Assembly (NCBI GenBank): GCA_021818685.1
Contig: JAKATP010000019.1
Location: 1-33,933, forward strand
Reading direction: 5' to 3'
Source of the DNA: Bacillota bacterium
Lineage (GTDB): Bacteria > Bacillota > Sulfobacillia > Sulfobacillales > JAIMBI01
DNA length: 33,933 bases
The position numbers and the translations under genes are program-made. Within the stretch, counting starts at the first letter, position 1, and each line of letters starts with the position of its first letter. This document shows positions 1 through 9,803 of this stretch, one piece after another. The notes beneath the pieces were generated by a model that worked only from the letters and a program-made list of their open reading frames with translations, had not been told where the DNA came from and did not search any database.

Positions 1-255
1 TACGCGGCTTCGTTGCCCACGAGCAAGGTACCGTCTGATCCGCCCAGCCAGAAGCCGTAACTTGAATGATTGGCCCGGTTACGGATAAAGACATTGTCGG
101 CCGACCAGCACTCGATGGCGTTGTTCTGAGCGTGCGACGCGTCGTTGCCTTCGAGATGGTTGAACCGGCTCGACCAGCCGTTCAGACAGCGTATGAAGAT
201 TCCGTCCCCGCCAAAGGTGCAGTCGTTGTCAAGAAGACGATTGTGGCATTGTGGC
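1..255 (-). pseudogene. Right-handed parallel beta-helix repeat protein (NosD/pectate-lyase-like), downstream part, separated from its 5' part by the IS; continues past the left window edge
   Basis: Reverse-strand reading gives ...CHNRLLDNDCTFGGDGIFIRCLNGWSSRFNHLEGNDASHAQNNAIECWSADNVFIRNRANHSSYGFWLGGSDGTLLVGNEAA, typical beta-helix N-x-I/F-x-x-N ladders, matching the style of ORF 1831..2487. Confidence 0.8.
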
Positions 256-340
256 GGGTGCAGCTTACGTTCGTGAGGAATATTATGGCAGCATAATAGA
301 ACATCTGTACGCAAAGGATCTCCGCGCCCCGATGATGAAT

Positions 341-385
341 AGCTCCTCAAAATGGGGGTCCCGAGAAGACCCATCACGAGGAGCT
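341..385 (+). promoter_or_regulatory. Nested inverted repeat in the transposase leader that would bury the Shine-Dalgarno
   Basis: AGCTCCTC (341-348) pairs with GAGGAGCT (378-385); inner GGGTC (356-360) pairs with GACCC (368-372). GAGGAG lies 10 nt before ATG 394. Confidence 0.5.
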
Positions 386-393
386 GTGGCGCT

Positions 394-1809
394 ATGATAC
401 GGCAGGAGGCACGGATCGACAAGGCGTTAGCGGCATTACGGCAGCAAGTGGCGGCCGACTTCGACCAGTTCTGGCAGACGATCCGGGCGAGTCTCCTGGC
501 CGGGCCGGTCCCCTTCGCCACCCTGGAGGCGCAGGTCCAAGCGGGGCTACAGCCGATCGGCCGACGGATCGTCGAGACGACGGCCACGCTCGATGGGGCC
601 GGGCTCCCCGCGCCCGCTTGTGCCACCTGTGGCCGCCGCCTGCGCCGGGTGGAGGCGGCGCGGCCCCGGGAGCTCCTGGGTTGGTTCGGGTCTTACACCC
701 TGGCCCGCCCCTATTTTGTCTGCCCCGCGGGCCATGGGGCGGCGGTGCCCGCCGATGAGGCCTGGGGCTTGGGGCCCAGCCATCTGTCCCCGTCATTGGC
801 CACCCTGGTCAGTCGGCTCACGATCGAAATGCCATTTGACCAGGTCCCCGAGGTGGTGGCCGCCGCCCTGCACATCGCGATCGATGGGGACACCGTGCGG
901 CGGGTCGTGGAAGGCCTCGGGCAGGTGGCCGAAGCCGCCGAACAGGCGGCCGCCACCGCCGCGACGGGCCCGGCCGATGGCCCCCGCGCCCCGATCACCG
1001 AGATGCCGGTCCCAGCCCCGACACAGCCCGCCCCGGATGGCCTCGTGATTGCGGTGGATGGCGCCATGGTCCACACCGAGGGGGCGTGGCATGAGGCCAA
1101 AGTCGGGGTGTGCCAACCCTTACGCCGCACCGCCGAGGGCCCGGTCGTCCCCCACGGGGAGCCGGATTATTGTGTGGGGTTCGAATCCCGTGCGGAATTT
1201 TGGCGGCGTCTTTATGCCCATGCCGTGGCCACCGGGGTGACGAGCCCCCGTTGCCGGCTGGTCGCCCTGATCGGGGATGGGGCCCACTGGATTTGGGACG
1301 ATGGCGCCGCCTATTTCGGCGAGGCGGGGCGCCAACTGGTGGACATCTTGGATTTCTACCATGCCGCCGAACATGTCGGGACCGTGGCCCATGCCGTCTG
1401 GGGCGAGGGCACCCCGGCGGCCCGGGACTGGGCCCAGGGGCAACTCACCACGCTCCAGGCCCAGGGACCCGATGCCCTACTCGACGCATTGGCCGCCTTA
1501 GATCCCGAGACGGCCCCTGCGCGCACGGTGGTCACCCGCGAACGCGGCTATTTCCAGTACCATCGCGACCGCATGCACTACCCCCGCTATCGCGCCCTCG
1601 GCCTCCCCATCGGATCCGGGCGGGTCGAAGGCGCCTGCAAAACCGTCCTCAAACAGCGACTCAGTCAGGCCGGCATGCGGTGGCGGGTCCGCGGGGCACA
1701 GGCCGTGGCCACTTTGCGCGCCCTCCATCGGTCCGGGCGGTGGGCCGCGTTTTGGGCCACGCAGCCCCAGCGCGTGCGCGTCCTGAACCTGCCACGATGC
1801 GCGGCCTAA
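394..1809 (+). CDS. ISKra4-family DDE transposase
   Basis: ORF 352..1809; likely start ATG 394 with GAGGAG upstream. Zinc-finger-like CATCGRRLRRVE, DDE-type blocks IAVDGAMVHTEG, LIGDGAHWIWD, GSGRVEGACKTVLKQRLSQAGMRW. Confidence 0.85.
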   Translation: MIRQEARIDKALAALRQQVAADFDQFWQTIRASLLAGPVPFATLEAQVQAGLQPIGRRIVETTATLDGAGLPAPACATCGRRLRRVEAARPRELLGWFGSYTLARPYFVCPAGHGAAVPADEAWGLGPSHLSPSLATLVSRLTIEMPFDQVPEVVAAALHIAIDGDTVRRVVEGLGQVAEAAEQAAATAATGPADGPRAPITEMPVPAPTQPAPDGLVIAVDGAMVHTEGAWHEAKVGVCQPLRRTAEGPVVPHGEPDYCVGFESRAEFWRRLYAHAVATGVTSPRCRLVALIGDGAHWIWDDGAAYFGEAGRQLVDILDFYHAAEHVGTVAHAVWGEGTPAARDWAQGQLTTLQAQGPDALLDALAALDPETAPARTVVTRERGYFQYHRDRMHYPRYRALGLPIGSGRVEGACKTVLKQRLSQAGMRWRVRGAQAVATLRALHRSGRWAAFWATQPQRVRVLNLPRCAA

Positions 1810-1851
1810 CCAGTTGTGCCAATTTATGTCTCACAAAAGTAAGCTACACCC

Positions 1852-2487
1852 ATTGTGGCAAGAGCCGGCCTCCATCAGCACGGACGCCGAGTCACGGGCA
1901 TGAGTTTCCCCGCTCCGGATGCGCAGGCCATGGCTGAAGTCGTTGCCGGCGACATGGTTGTGGGAGCTGTGCCAGAGTTTCAGACCGACATTGCTGGCAT
2001 GCGAGAATCGGTTTCCGGTCACCTGATTACTGATACAGTCACGCATTTCAAGCGCGTTCCAGTTGAACATGCCCACGTTCTGGGTAATGAAAGAGTCGTG
2101 CACCCGTTCAAGCAGGATGCCGCCAGCATGGGGGCCGTCTCCCCATCCGAATTCCGGGTCCGTAAAGTTGCCGGAACAGTCGTTGGCGGCTACGGTCCAT
2201 CCGCCACCGTCCACGATGTGCATGGCACGTTGAAAGCCGGCCACGTGAACACCCGTAACGGTAACGTCCGAGACACCGGTGGCCCGGATCGCCGTGCCCC
2301 GATAAGATTCTGGCTGGCCGGGGACTCCCGGTCCAGTAAGAACGGTGTCTGGACCTTCGACCACGATGTTGTCGGCCCCGATCGTGAGTCCCATCCCGTC
2401 GGGGAACTCATACACCCCGGCCTCCAGACGGCAACTCTCCAAAATGACGAGTCCCGGACGGGGCGTGACCGTGCGCATCCAACCCAT
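1852..2487 (-). pseudogene. Right-handed parallel beta-helix repeat protein, 5' part, interrupted by the IS
   Basis: ORF 1831..2487 reads beta-helix sequence up to ...MEAGSCHN, then runs into IS-derived GCSLLL*. Joining it at a single ATTGTGGC to the left fragment restores frame (SCHN-RLLDNDC). Confidence 0.8.
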
Positions 2488-4167
2488 CCCTTCTGGTACC
2501 CGGAGCTTTTCGACCGCGGGAGCGGTTCGTATAGAGGGTTTTCTGCTGGGCAGGCTAACTCCTTTCCCCCGTCAACCCACCCGGCCCGAATTCCGGTGCC
2601 ACGTCCTGGTGGTGTCCCGTACCCCGCCTCCCATGTGCTCCGACTCCGAACCTCGACGGAGCGCGCTCAATCCACCTGGTGCGAGCGGCCATGTCGTGGG
2701 CGAAACCCCATATCGGCATCGTCACTTAGCGCTTGGAGGACCCGGGCATGGGCTTTCACCATCACAGACACGGCGTACCGTGCCTCATTCCCCACCGACA
2801 CCGCCATAACGTTCTCCGCATCGCGTCTCCTGAGAAGGTGACGATTGGTCGCCGGCTCCCGGGGAGAGGTAAGGGTCTGGGGGCCATGACAGAGCAGGGC
2901 GCAAGGACTCTCACGGACGAAGTGGTCGCTGAAATCTACCGGCTCCTGTGGCGGCTGTCCCCGGGAGACGACCCCGACGCGAACCCGATCACCCGTGAGA
3001 TGGAGACGGGACGGCGGCGAGCGGTGCACCGCACATGGACGGCCCCACCGTCATTGCATGGACCCACCCCCGCCGGATCCGACGAGGGGGCCGTGGACGG
3101 CATGTGGGTCGCCGTGACCGGCGGGAATTGGATTGGTGAGGTGTAAACATCGGCATCCCAGGAGCCCGATTGATCTTCACCGACGTCGAAGGCCATGACG
3201 ATCAGGCCCGCTTCACCGATCACCCCGAGCCGGACACCGTCTTTGGGGAAGGGGTCTGCCGGAGTCGTTGGGCGTACGCGATCTGGAAACCCCAAGGACA
3301 CGGGCTTGACGCACCGGCCGTCTGCAACGTCTGCCGGCCAACTAACCTGGCTCAGCACCGTTTACCGGGCTCTGGATGGGCTGGCCCGGGTCAAGGACCT
3401 GTCGTCACGAGAGCACTCCGGTGGGCGGAGGCAAAGCGCTCTCCACCTTGCTGCACGGTGCGGGGATCCTCCAATCTGCCGTCCTACAGTCCACGTCGCC
3501 GGTCTCTGCAGGGTGGCCGCGGCGGACGCTCTCGTGACGGCTTTTGCCCGCTTCCCACGCCTGGTCTTCGTCACCTGATCCGTATCTCCTTGGCCCCGGC
3601 CACGATGGTCCCGGGGCTTGGTGGGGCGACCCTGCCCTCGGCGCCGTCCCGGGTCGCGCCCCCCTGCCGCGGACTCGGTCCCCGCGATCGCATAACAGTT
3701 CGGCCCCCAACCTCGGGCGACAGACTTGAGCCTCGACGTGCTGACTGAAAAGTATGGGCCAGCTGGCTGGCTCCGAAACCTCCGGACTATCCGAGTCGTC
3801 CGCGCGACCATTCCTAAAGAAACATGTCGTCAAGCGGAGGTCGATGCAAGACAACCCATCCCTACCAGGGCATCGGACGATCGGCAAACGCCATCCCGGG
3901 CGTGTGCCGGGACCGCCTTCTTGGTCTGCTCCGTGAGGTCCATTGCTGGTGGCACAGACCACCCTTGCCCGACAGATCTGATGAACAGCATATCCTGGCA
4001 GCCGCAGCGTCATCTCGGTGTGCACATGCCGGCCTTCGTCGTGTTCCCGGGCCCCCGTCCACCAGGGGCCGTCCCGACCCCATGGAGATGGAGAAGGGCG
4101 GGCTCGATCTGGTTCCGGGAAAGACTAGACAGCATGGCCGTGAAGCGCAGTGGACGGAGGACAACGC

Positions 4168-5100
4168 ATGACAGGATCGGGCGCATGGCTCGATATGGAT
4201 CCCGGCATCGACGACGCGTGGGCGCTGGTGGTGGCCGCGACCGCCCTTCAGATCGAAGGTGTGTCGGCCGTCGCGGGGAACGTGCCGGTCTCTTCGACCG
4301 CGAAGAATGCGCGCGAGGTGCTGAGCCTCCTCGGCCGGGAGCGTGTCCGCGTGTACCCCGGTGCGAATCGGCCACTCATCTATGAGCCCCTGACCGCCGA
4401 AAGCTTTCACGGCAACACTGGCCTTGGCCCGTGGACTCCAAGGGCGTCCAACGTTTTCGACCACGCCCTGCCCGTCTGGTCCCACTGGGCCAAGGCCCCG
4501 GAAGCCGGACGGACCAGTACCCTGGAACTGATTGCCACCGGACCCCTGACAAACCTGGCGCTCGGCTATCTCACCGTCCCGGATTTCGACAGCCTCTGGT
4601 CTTCTATCACCGTGATGTGCGGCGCCATGCCGGGCGTGCGCGCTGATAAGCACGACGAGTTCAACGTGTACGTCGACCCCCACGCCGCCGACGTGTTGTT
4701 TCAGCGAGGCCACAACGTGCGCGTGGTGGGCATCAATGTCGCACATCAGGCGCTCCTGCCGCTCTCCGACGTCGACCGGCTCGCCGATGGCTATGGCCCC
4801 ATCGGCCGCTTTCTGTCGGCGGCCCTGCGGTTTTACAGCGAGAAAGCCAGGGGCGAGGGTGGAGATCCGAATGCCTTTCCGGTGGATGACGTGGTGGCGG
4901 TGGCGGCCGTCATGGCGCCCTCCCTCTTCCAGTGGGCGGAGATGCCGCTCACGGTTGTCCGGGAAGGGCCGATGCGGGGAGCGCTCCTCATCACGCCCAA
5001 GGATGAAGATCGGCCGCTCGTGAAGGTGGCCACCGGTATCGATGCCCGCGGATTCCGCGATTTCCTCTGGGAACGCATGAAGACCTATCAGAAGCCATAA
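4168..5100 (+). CDS. Nucleoside hydrolase (inosine-uridine preferring nucleoside hydrolase family)
   Basis: N-terminal DMDPGIDDAWAL (DxDxGxDD signature), ELIATGPLTNLAL and FNVYVDPHAADVLF blocks. GGAGG 7 nt before ATG 4168. Confidence 0.88.
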   Translation: MTGSGAWLDMDPGIDDAWALVVAATALQIEGVSAVAGNVPVSSTAKNAREVLSLLGRERVRVYPGANRPLIYEPLTAESFHGNTGLGPWTPRASNVFDHALPVWSHWAKAPEAGRTSTLELIATGPLTNLALGYLTVPDFDSLWSSITVMCGAMPGVRADKHDEFNVYVDPHAADVLFQRGHNVRVVGINVAHQALLPLSDVDRLADGYGPIGRFLSAALRFYSEKARGEGGDPNAFPVDDVVAVAAVMAPSLFQWAEMPLTVVREGPMRGALLITPKDEDRPLVKVATGIDARGFRDFLWERMKTYQKP

Positions 5101-5255
5101 CCGCCCGTCCGGAGACCTCCCGCACGGATCCCGACCGGGCTCCATGGCAGCCCCCACCGCCACCTGGCATACCCGGGACTGATCGACCGTTTGTGCGCCC
5201 GGCCGGCAAAGTCCGGCCATGCCGCATGCGCCACCGGATTCAGGAGATCCCCTGC

Positions 5256-5545
5256 ATGGTGACGAACGCGGAAGAGGCCATGCTGCAAGGCATGTACGCG
5301 CCTGCCGAGTTTGCGCGTGTGCGGGATCAGCTCATGAGCGAACAAGACTGCCTGCAGCGCGACTGGACCGCGCTGGACGCGGAGCCATTGACCGCCAATC
5401 CGTGCCGGAACACGCCGCGCGCAGTCTTTTCTCGCCGCCATCCAGGCGAGTGGGGATCGCTTCTTGGCCAACATCGACACCGTCCCCGCGGAAGTTCCGA
5501 ATCGGCTGTGTGCCCAAGCCGCTACTGTTAATGCGGAGCTATATA
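5256..5545 (+). pseudogene. Possible remnant of a serine recombinase C-terminal region, frameshifted
   Basis: MLQGMYAPAEFARVRDQLMSEQDCLQRDWTALDAEP in one frame, then SFLAAIQASGDRFLANIDTVPAEVPNRLCAQAATVNAEL in the +1 frame from about 5428; resembles the coiled-coil/C-terminal part of large serine recombinases. Confidence 0.4.
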
Positions 5546-5619
5546 GTAAAGCGCCGCCGCGGGCAGGGACCGGGCGCTTGGGGCGCGAAGCCGCAGGTAG
5601 GGAGGCGGGCGCCATCAGC

Positions 5620-7437
5620 ATGCACATCGAACGGAATGTCAGCGTGTCGATGCGGGACGGAGTGACCCTCGCGACTGACGTGTATTTTCCCACCAGGCAG
5701 GAGGAGGCGGATCGCTGGCCCGCCCTCCTGGTGCGCACGCCTTACGACCGCACCAGTGCCGATCGGGAGGCAGAAGCGTCATGGTTCTCCCGCCGGGGGT
5801 ATGTGGTGGTCGTCCAGGACTGCCGCGGACGGTTCGAATCGGAGGGGTGCTTCCGCCTCGGCCGTGGGGAGGCCGAGGACGGCTATGACACCGTCGAGTG
5901 GATAGCGTCTCAGCCCTGGTCGAATGGCCGCGTGGGTACCATGGGCACGTCGTACCTGGCCTGGGTTCAGAGTGCCCTGGCGACCCTGAATCCTCCGCAT
6001 CTCACCGCCATGTGGGTGCATGAGGGTGTGGCCAACGGCCTGCACGAAAGTGTGCGGCAGGGCGGTGCCTTTGAACTGCGCTGGATGGGCTGGGCGTTCT
6101 ACGGTGCAGCCACCGACCCGCGCGTGGACCCCGATACCCGCCGCCGGCTCACCCGCCTTGATCTCCGCGATTATCTGTCCTGGGCGCTTCCAAGGCCCGG
6201 ATCAACACCCCTTCGCCTCTCCCCCACCTACGAGCAGTGGTACTGGGAGTATCTCACCACCGGGACCGAATGCTCCCTGTGGGACGAACGGGGCGTCAAC
6301 GTGGAGCGCTACTATGAAGAGCACGCCGACGTGCCTACCGTTTACTCCGGCGGCTGGTATGACTCCTACACGCGTGCCACCATCCGTAACTACTTGGGCC
6401 TGAGCCGCCGGAAGTCCGCACCGCAATTCCTCTTCATGGGCCCCTGGACACATGGAGGGCAGGAGCCCCTTCATACGTACGCGGGAGACATCGACCTCGG
6501 ACCGGAAGCAGCGGTGGACTTTTCGGACCTGCAGCTTCGCTTCTTCAATCGGTTCTTGAAGGATGAACCAGGAGGACCCATCCCGCCCGTCCGCTACTTC
6601 TTGATGGGGGGTGGCACCGGCGCCCGGCGCCCAGACGGCCGCCTCGACCATGGCGGCGTCTGGCGCACAAGCGACTCCTGGCCGCCTTCCGGCGCGCATT
6701 CACAGATGTTCTATCTGGACGCTTTCGGAGAGCTTCTGGACACTCTTCCGCCGGAGGACGGCGTACGCCCGTATACATATGATCCCCGCAACCCAGTTCC
6801 GACGGTGGGCGGCAATCTCTCCTTTTTGAAGTACATCTGGCCGCTTCCTGAGCACATGGAGGAGGTGGCCGTGACCACCCGGCTCACCCAGGTCTCGCCC
6901 ATCGGAGGCCAAGATCAGCGCACAGGGCCGGGCCTCTTCGGGACCCAGCCGCCTTACGGCGGCCTCGAATCGCGGTCTGACGTGCTCACCTACGTGACAG
7001 GGCCGCTCCCGCAGGACCTGGTGCTGGCGGGTCCCATCAAGGTCACCCTGTACGTATCCACCGACGCGCCCGACACCGACTTCACCGCCAAACTGGTGGA
7101 CTGGTACCCACCTTCGGCAGACTATCCTGACGGCTACGCGCTAAACATCATGGATGGAATCTGCCGGCTCCGGTTTCGGGAGGGCTTTGACGACGCGCGC
7201 TTCGCCACCCCGGGCGAGGTGGTCGTGGTCACGGTTGAGCTCTATCCGTCAGCCAACCGCTTCGTGCAAGGACACCGGATCCGTCTCGACATCTCCAGCA
7301 GCAATTTTCCCCGCTTTGACATAAACCCAAACACCGGTGAGCCCGTCGGACGGGCCCGCACCGTGCGGACGGCCCAGAATCGGATTTACACGGGACCGGC
7401 CCACCCGTCGGCGCTGGAGCTCACGGTCGTGTCGTGA
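5620..7437 (+). CDS. CocE/NonD family hydrolase (X-Pro dipeptidyl-peptidase S15-like)
   Basis: MRDGVTLATDVYFP, LLVRTPYDR, GYVVVVQDCRGRFESEG, VGTMGTSYLAWVQ (G-x-S-Y nucleophile elbow), FLMGPWTHGG, C-terminal jelly-roll LRLDISSSNFPRFDINPNTGEP. The 5464 ORF start probably overextends. Confidence 0.88.
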   Translation: MHIERNVSVSMRDGVTLATDVYFPTRQEEADRWPALLVRTPYDRTSADREAEASWFSRRGYVVVVQDCRGRFESEGCFRLGRGEAEDGYDTVEWIASQPWSNGRVGTMGTSYLAWVQSALATLNPPHLTAMWVHEGVANGLHESVRQGGAFELRWMGWAFYGAATDPRVDPDTRRRLTRLDLRDYLSWALPRPGSTPLRLSPTYEQWYWEYLTTGTECSLWDERGVNVERYYEEHADVPTVYSGGWYDSYTRATIRNYLGLSRRKSAPQFLFMGPWTHGGQEPLHTYAGDIDLGPEAAVDFSDLQLRFFNRFLKDEPGGPIPPVRYFLMGGGTGARRPDGRLDHGGVWRTSDSWPPSGAHSQMFYLDAFGELLDTLPPEDGVRPYTYDPRNPVPTVGGNLSFLKYIWPLPEHMEEVAVTTRLTQVSPIGGQDQRTGPGLFGTQPPYGGLESRSDVLTYVTGPLPQDLVLAGPIKVTLYVSTDAPDTDFTAKLVDWYPPSADYPDGYALNIMDGICRLRFREGFDDARFATPGEVVVVTVELYPSANRFVQGHRIRLDISSSNFPRFDINPNTGEPVGRARTVRTAQNRIYTGPAHPSALELTVVS

Positions 7438-7458
7438 GAATAGCCTGGCGGTTCCCCT

Positions 7459-8433
7459 TCAAAGAGCGGCCAGTGGCTCCTCTCCGTAGGGGGCGGCGTA
7501 GGGCCGCACCGCCTCTATCCAGGCGGGAAGACTCCGGCAAAGTGCCTTCGCACCGTTCCGGGCGGTCGGTACAAGCTCCCCCCGTCCCCAGTGGGCCAGA
7601 AACCTCAGGAAGGTGGCGAGGCGCACCGTGACGGCCCAAGCCAGCCACTGTTCGGGGTTCTGGGAGTTCAACCCGGTTGCGAGATAGGCGGATACGACCC
7701 CGCGAAGGGTCGGGACGTCGACCAAACCGCCCGGCAGGATGGCCAGATCGTAGGCCGGGTGCCCGAAACCCGCCTCGGCCCAGTCGAAGAGCACGAGCGT
7801 GCCGTCCTGACGACGGCCCCAGTTGGTACGATTGGGGTCTCCGGACAGCAGGTGCTTACCCTCGACCCGCGGCCATGACAACCGCAGGAGACGCTCGAGG
7901 CTGTTTGCGTCTGGCAGGGAGAAGAGTGCGAGGGCGGCGCGGACGTCCTCTAACGCGACCACAGCAGTTCGGGCAGGAAGCTCTGCGGCTGCAGGGACGA
8001 CGGCCGGCCTATCCGTCTGATGGAGTAGGGCCAGGTACCGGATTTTTTCGCGAAGCGTCTCCCCTGAGCGCCCGGGTGCATCCCGCCCCTCATCCACGGG
8101 CCGGGGAAACCACTCAAGCACCAAAAACGGACGCTCCCCGCTTTGCCCCTGTGCCAGCACGGCGGGCATGGCCACCCCGTGCGCCGCCACGAGCGGCGCC
8201 CAGGTGTGATAAAAAGTGAGCTCCACCGGGGCGGGATATTTGAGGGCGACCGTACCCCACGTGCCATCACAGCCAAAGACGCCCTCACCGCCGACCCCGG
8301 CCACCCACCGAACGGCGGTCAGCGGTCCCACCACCCGCTCCACGGCCATAAGTGCGTCCGGGTCAGGTTCCGGTCCGGACATGCCTATATCCGCCCTCTC
8401 CGGCTCGGACCCCAGGCTCCCGTTCGTTCTCAT
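7459..8433 (-). CDS. APH-like phosphotransferase (aminoglycoside phosphotransferase/choline kinase fold), substrate unknown
   Basis: LLSGDPNRTNW (H/S-G-D-x-x-x-x-N catalytic loop) and LVLFDWAEAGFGHPAYDLAIL (DWE-like metal motif). Confidence 0.8.
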   Translation of the reverse strand: MRTNGSLGSEPERADIGMSGPEPDPDALMAVERVVGPLTAVRWVAGVGGEGVFGCDGTWGTVALKYPAPVELTFYHTWAPLVAAHGVAMPAVLAQGQSGERPFLVLEWFPRPVDEGRDAPGRSGETLREKIRYLALLHQTDRPAVVPAAAELPARTAVVALEDVRAALALFSLPDANSLERLLRLSWPRVEGKHLLSGDPNRTNWGRRQDGTLVLFDWAEAGFGHPAYDLAILPGGLVDVPTLRGVVSAYLATGLNSQNPEQWLAWAVTVRLATFLRFLAHWGRGELVPTARNGAKALCRSLPAWIEAVRPYAAPYGEEPLAAL

Positions 8434-9311
8434 CCTCTGAGCGGGACGCGATAGATAGAGGTGCTGGCCGTCATGATGAGGAACCGCTCGCCACGGCGCA
8501 TGCCCACCTCCACGTTCGCCACCTGCTCCGGTGCGCGGAGGTGACCAAGTATGGCGCCTGCGGGGTCGATGATGAAAACACCACCGGGGCCAGCGAGAAA
8601 GACGTAGCCCTCGCGCGTCACCCGGAGGCCATCCGGGAGGCCGCGGCCGAAGCTTCGGTTCAGGGTGGCAAAGGGACCGGTGTCGCGCAGGCGTCCGTCG
8701 GAATCCACCTCAAACCGCCGGATGAGATTCTTTACAGTATCGGCGACGTAGAGCATCCGCTGGTCGGGGGAGAACGCCAAGCCGTTCGGGGTCACCAGGT
8801 CATCGGCTACCAGTTCCGGGGGCGACCCGGGATCGAGTCGGTAAACGCCGGAGAGCGGCTGTTCCTGTTCTCCCGGGTAGCCGACCTCCAGGCCGTCGAT
8901 GCCGTAGGTGGGGTCCGTGAACCAGATGCGGCCGAGCCGGTCTACCACAATGTCATTAGGGCTGTTGAAACGCCGACCGGCAAACATCGCCGCAACGACC
9001 TCATAGTCCCCGTCTCTTGCGATCCGGGACACCCGGCGCGCGCCATGCTCGCACACGAGCAGAAAACCTGACGGATCACGCGTCATGCCGTTCGATTTCC
9101 GGCTCGAACGGCGGAAGACGCTCACCTGAAAGGTCTCGGCCTCCCACCGGTAGATGGTGTCGGCCGGTATGTCGCTAAAGTAGAGGGCATCCTCCTCCTC
9201 TATCCACACCGGACCTTCCGTGAACCGGAACCCGCCGGCGAGCGGTTCCCACTCGACCCCAGGGTCCACAAGGTCCAGCACCCGCGGATTCCTTACATCG
9301 AGAATGGCCAC
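8430..9311 (-). CDS. SMP-30/gluconolactonase/LRE family protein
   Basis: FTEGPVWIEEEDALYFSDIPADTIYRW, RRFNSPNDIVVDRLGRIWFTDPTYGI, TPNGLAFSPDQRMLYVADT. Probable GTG start at 9311 after GAGAGGT; the ORF extends to 9398. Confidence 0.88.
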   Translation of the reverse strand: MAILDVRNPRVLDLVDPGVEWEPLAGGFRFTEGPVWIEEEDALYFSDIPADTIYRWEAETFQVSVFRRSSRKSNGMTRDPSGFLLVCEHGARRVSRIARDGDYEVVAAMFAGRRFNSPNDIVVDRLGRIWFTDPTYGIDGLEVGYPGEQEQPLSGVYRLDPGSPPELVADDLVTPNGLAFSPDQRMLYVADTVKNLIRRFEVDSDGRLRDTGPFATLNRSFGRGLPDGLRVTREGYVFLAGPGGVFIIDPAGAILGHLRAPEQVANVEVGMRRGERFLIMTASTSIYRVPLRG

Positions 9312-9803
9312 GTGCTTGCTACCTCTCCACGCGCGTGATGGGTCGTTGGGCGATGCCCTCGGCCTGTCAGGGCCGACGACCATCGCCACCGGGCTCATGG
9401 GCGGACTCTCTCCGGACGGATATGGCGACAGGCAGGCGGTATGGGCCCGCCGCCCTCCGCTCTAGCGTGCTCCCTCGAGATCCCGTCGCCTAGCGCCATA
9501 AGGCGCCACCCGGGACGCTCCCGCATCCTCCGGGCAATCTGCCCCTGACGGCATCATACTCGCTCTTGCGCCCCCACGCTCGTATTTTCTGGTCTCTGAG
9601 GCTCCGTTTCGTGATATCCTCTTCGATGAGGGTGGCTCACCCCCGCCGGCATTTCCGGCTTATCACGGGCAGCGTCTCCGCGGGAGAAGCTGTCCGCTCC
9701 TCCGCCCGGCACACGACGGACGCCGGGCTGTGGGCCACGGTCCGGCACGATTGCCCTCCCCCCTTCGGGCCTCGCGGTCTGACGAGCTTGAAAGGACGGA
9801 TAT

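Larger units (their letters stand above)
256..1851 (+). mobile_element. ISKra4-type insertion sequence (~1596 bp) with imperfect terminal inverted repeats and 8-bp flanking direct repeat ATTGTGGC
   Basis: Left end GGGTGCAGCTTACGTTCGTGAG matches reverse complement of right end GGGTGTAGCTTACTTTTGTGAG at 19/22. ATTGTGGC at 248-255 and 1852-1859 flanks the element. Encodes one transposase. Confidence 0.85.

Noticed and set aside
1165-1190. tRNA T-arm-like GGGGTTCGAATCCC
   Set aside because: Lies inside the transposase CDS with no matching acceptor, D or anticodon arms; chance palindrome around TTCGAA.
1110-1937. 275-aa ORF in an alternate frame of the transposase
   Set aside because: Pro/Arg/Gly-rich out-of-frame translation of GC-rich coding sequence; crosses the IS right end.
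3405-4025. 206-aa minus-strand ORF considered as a transposase fragment
   Set aside because: No catalytic motif or terminal repeats; several competing frames of equal quality, so no call can be supported.
3862-5220. 452-aa minus-strand ORF
   Set aside because: Antisense to the clear nucleoside hydrolase gene; a long open frame is expected opposite GC-rich coding DNA, and its translation shows no family motif.
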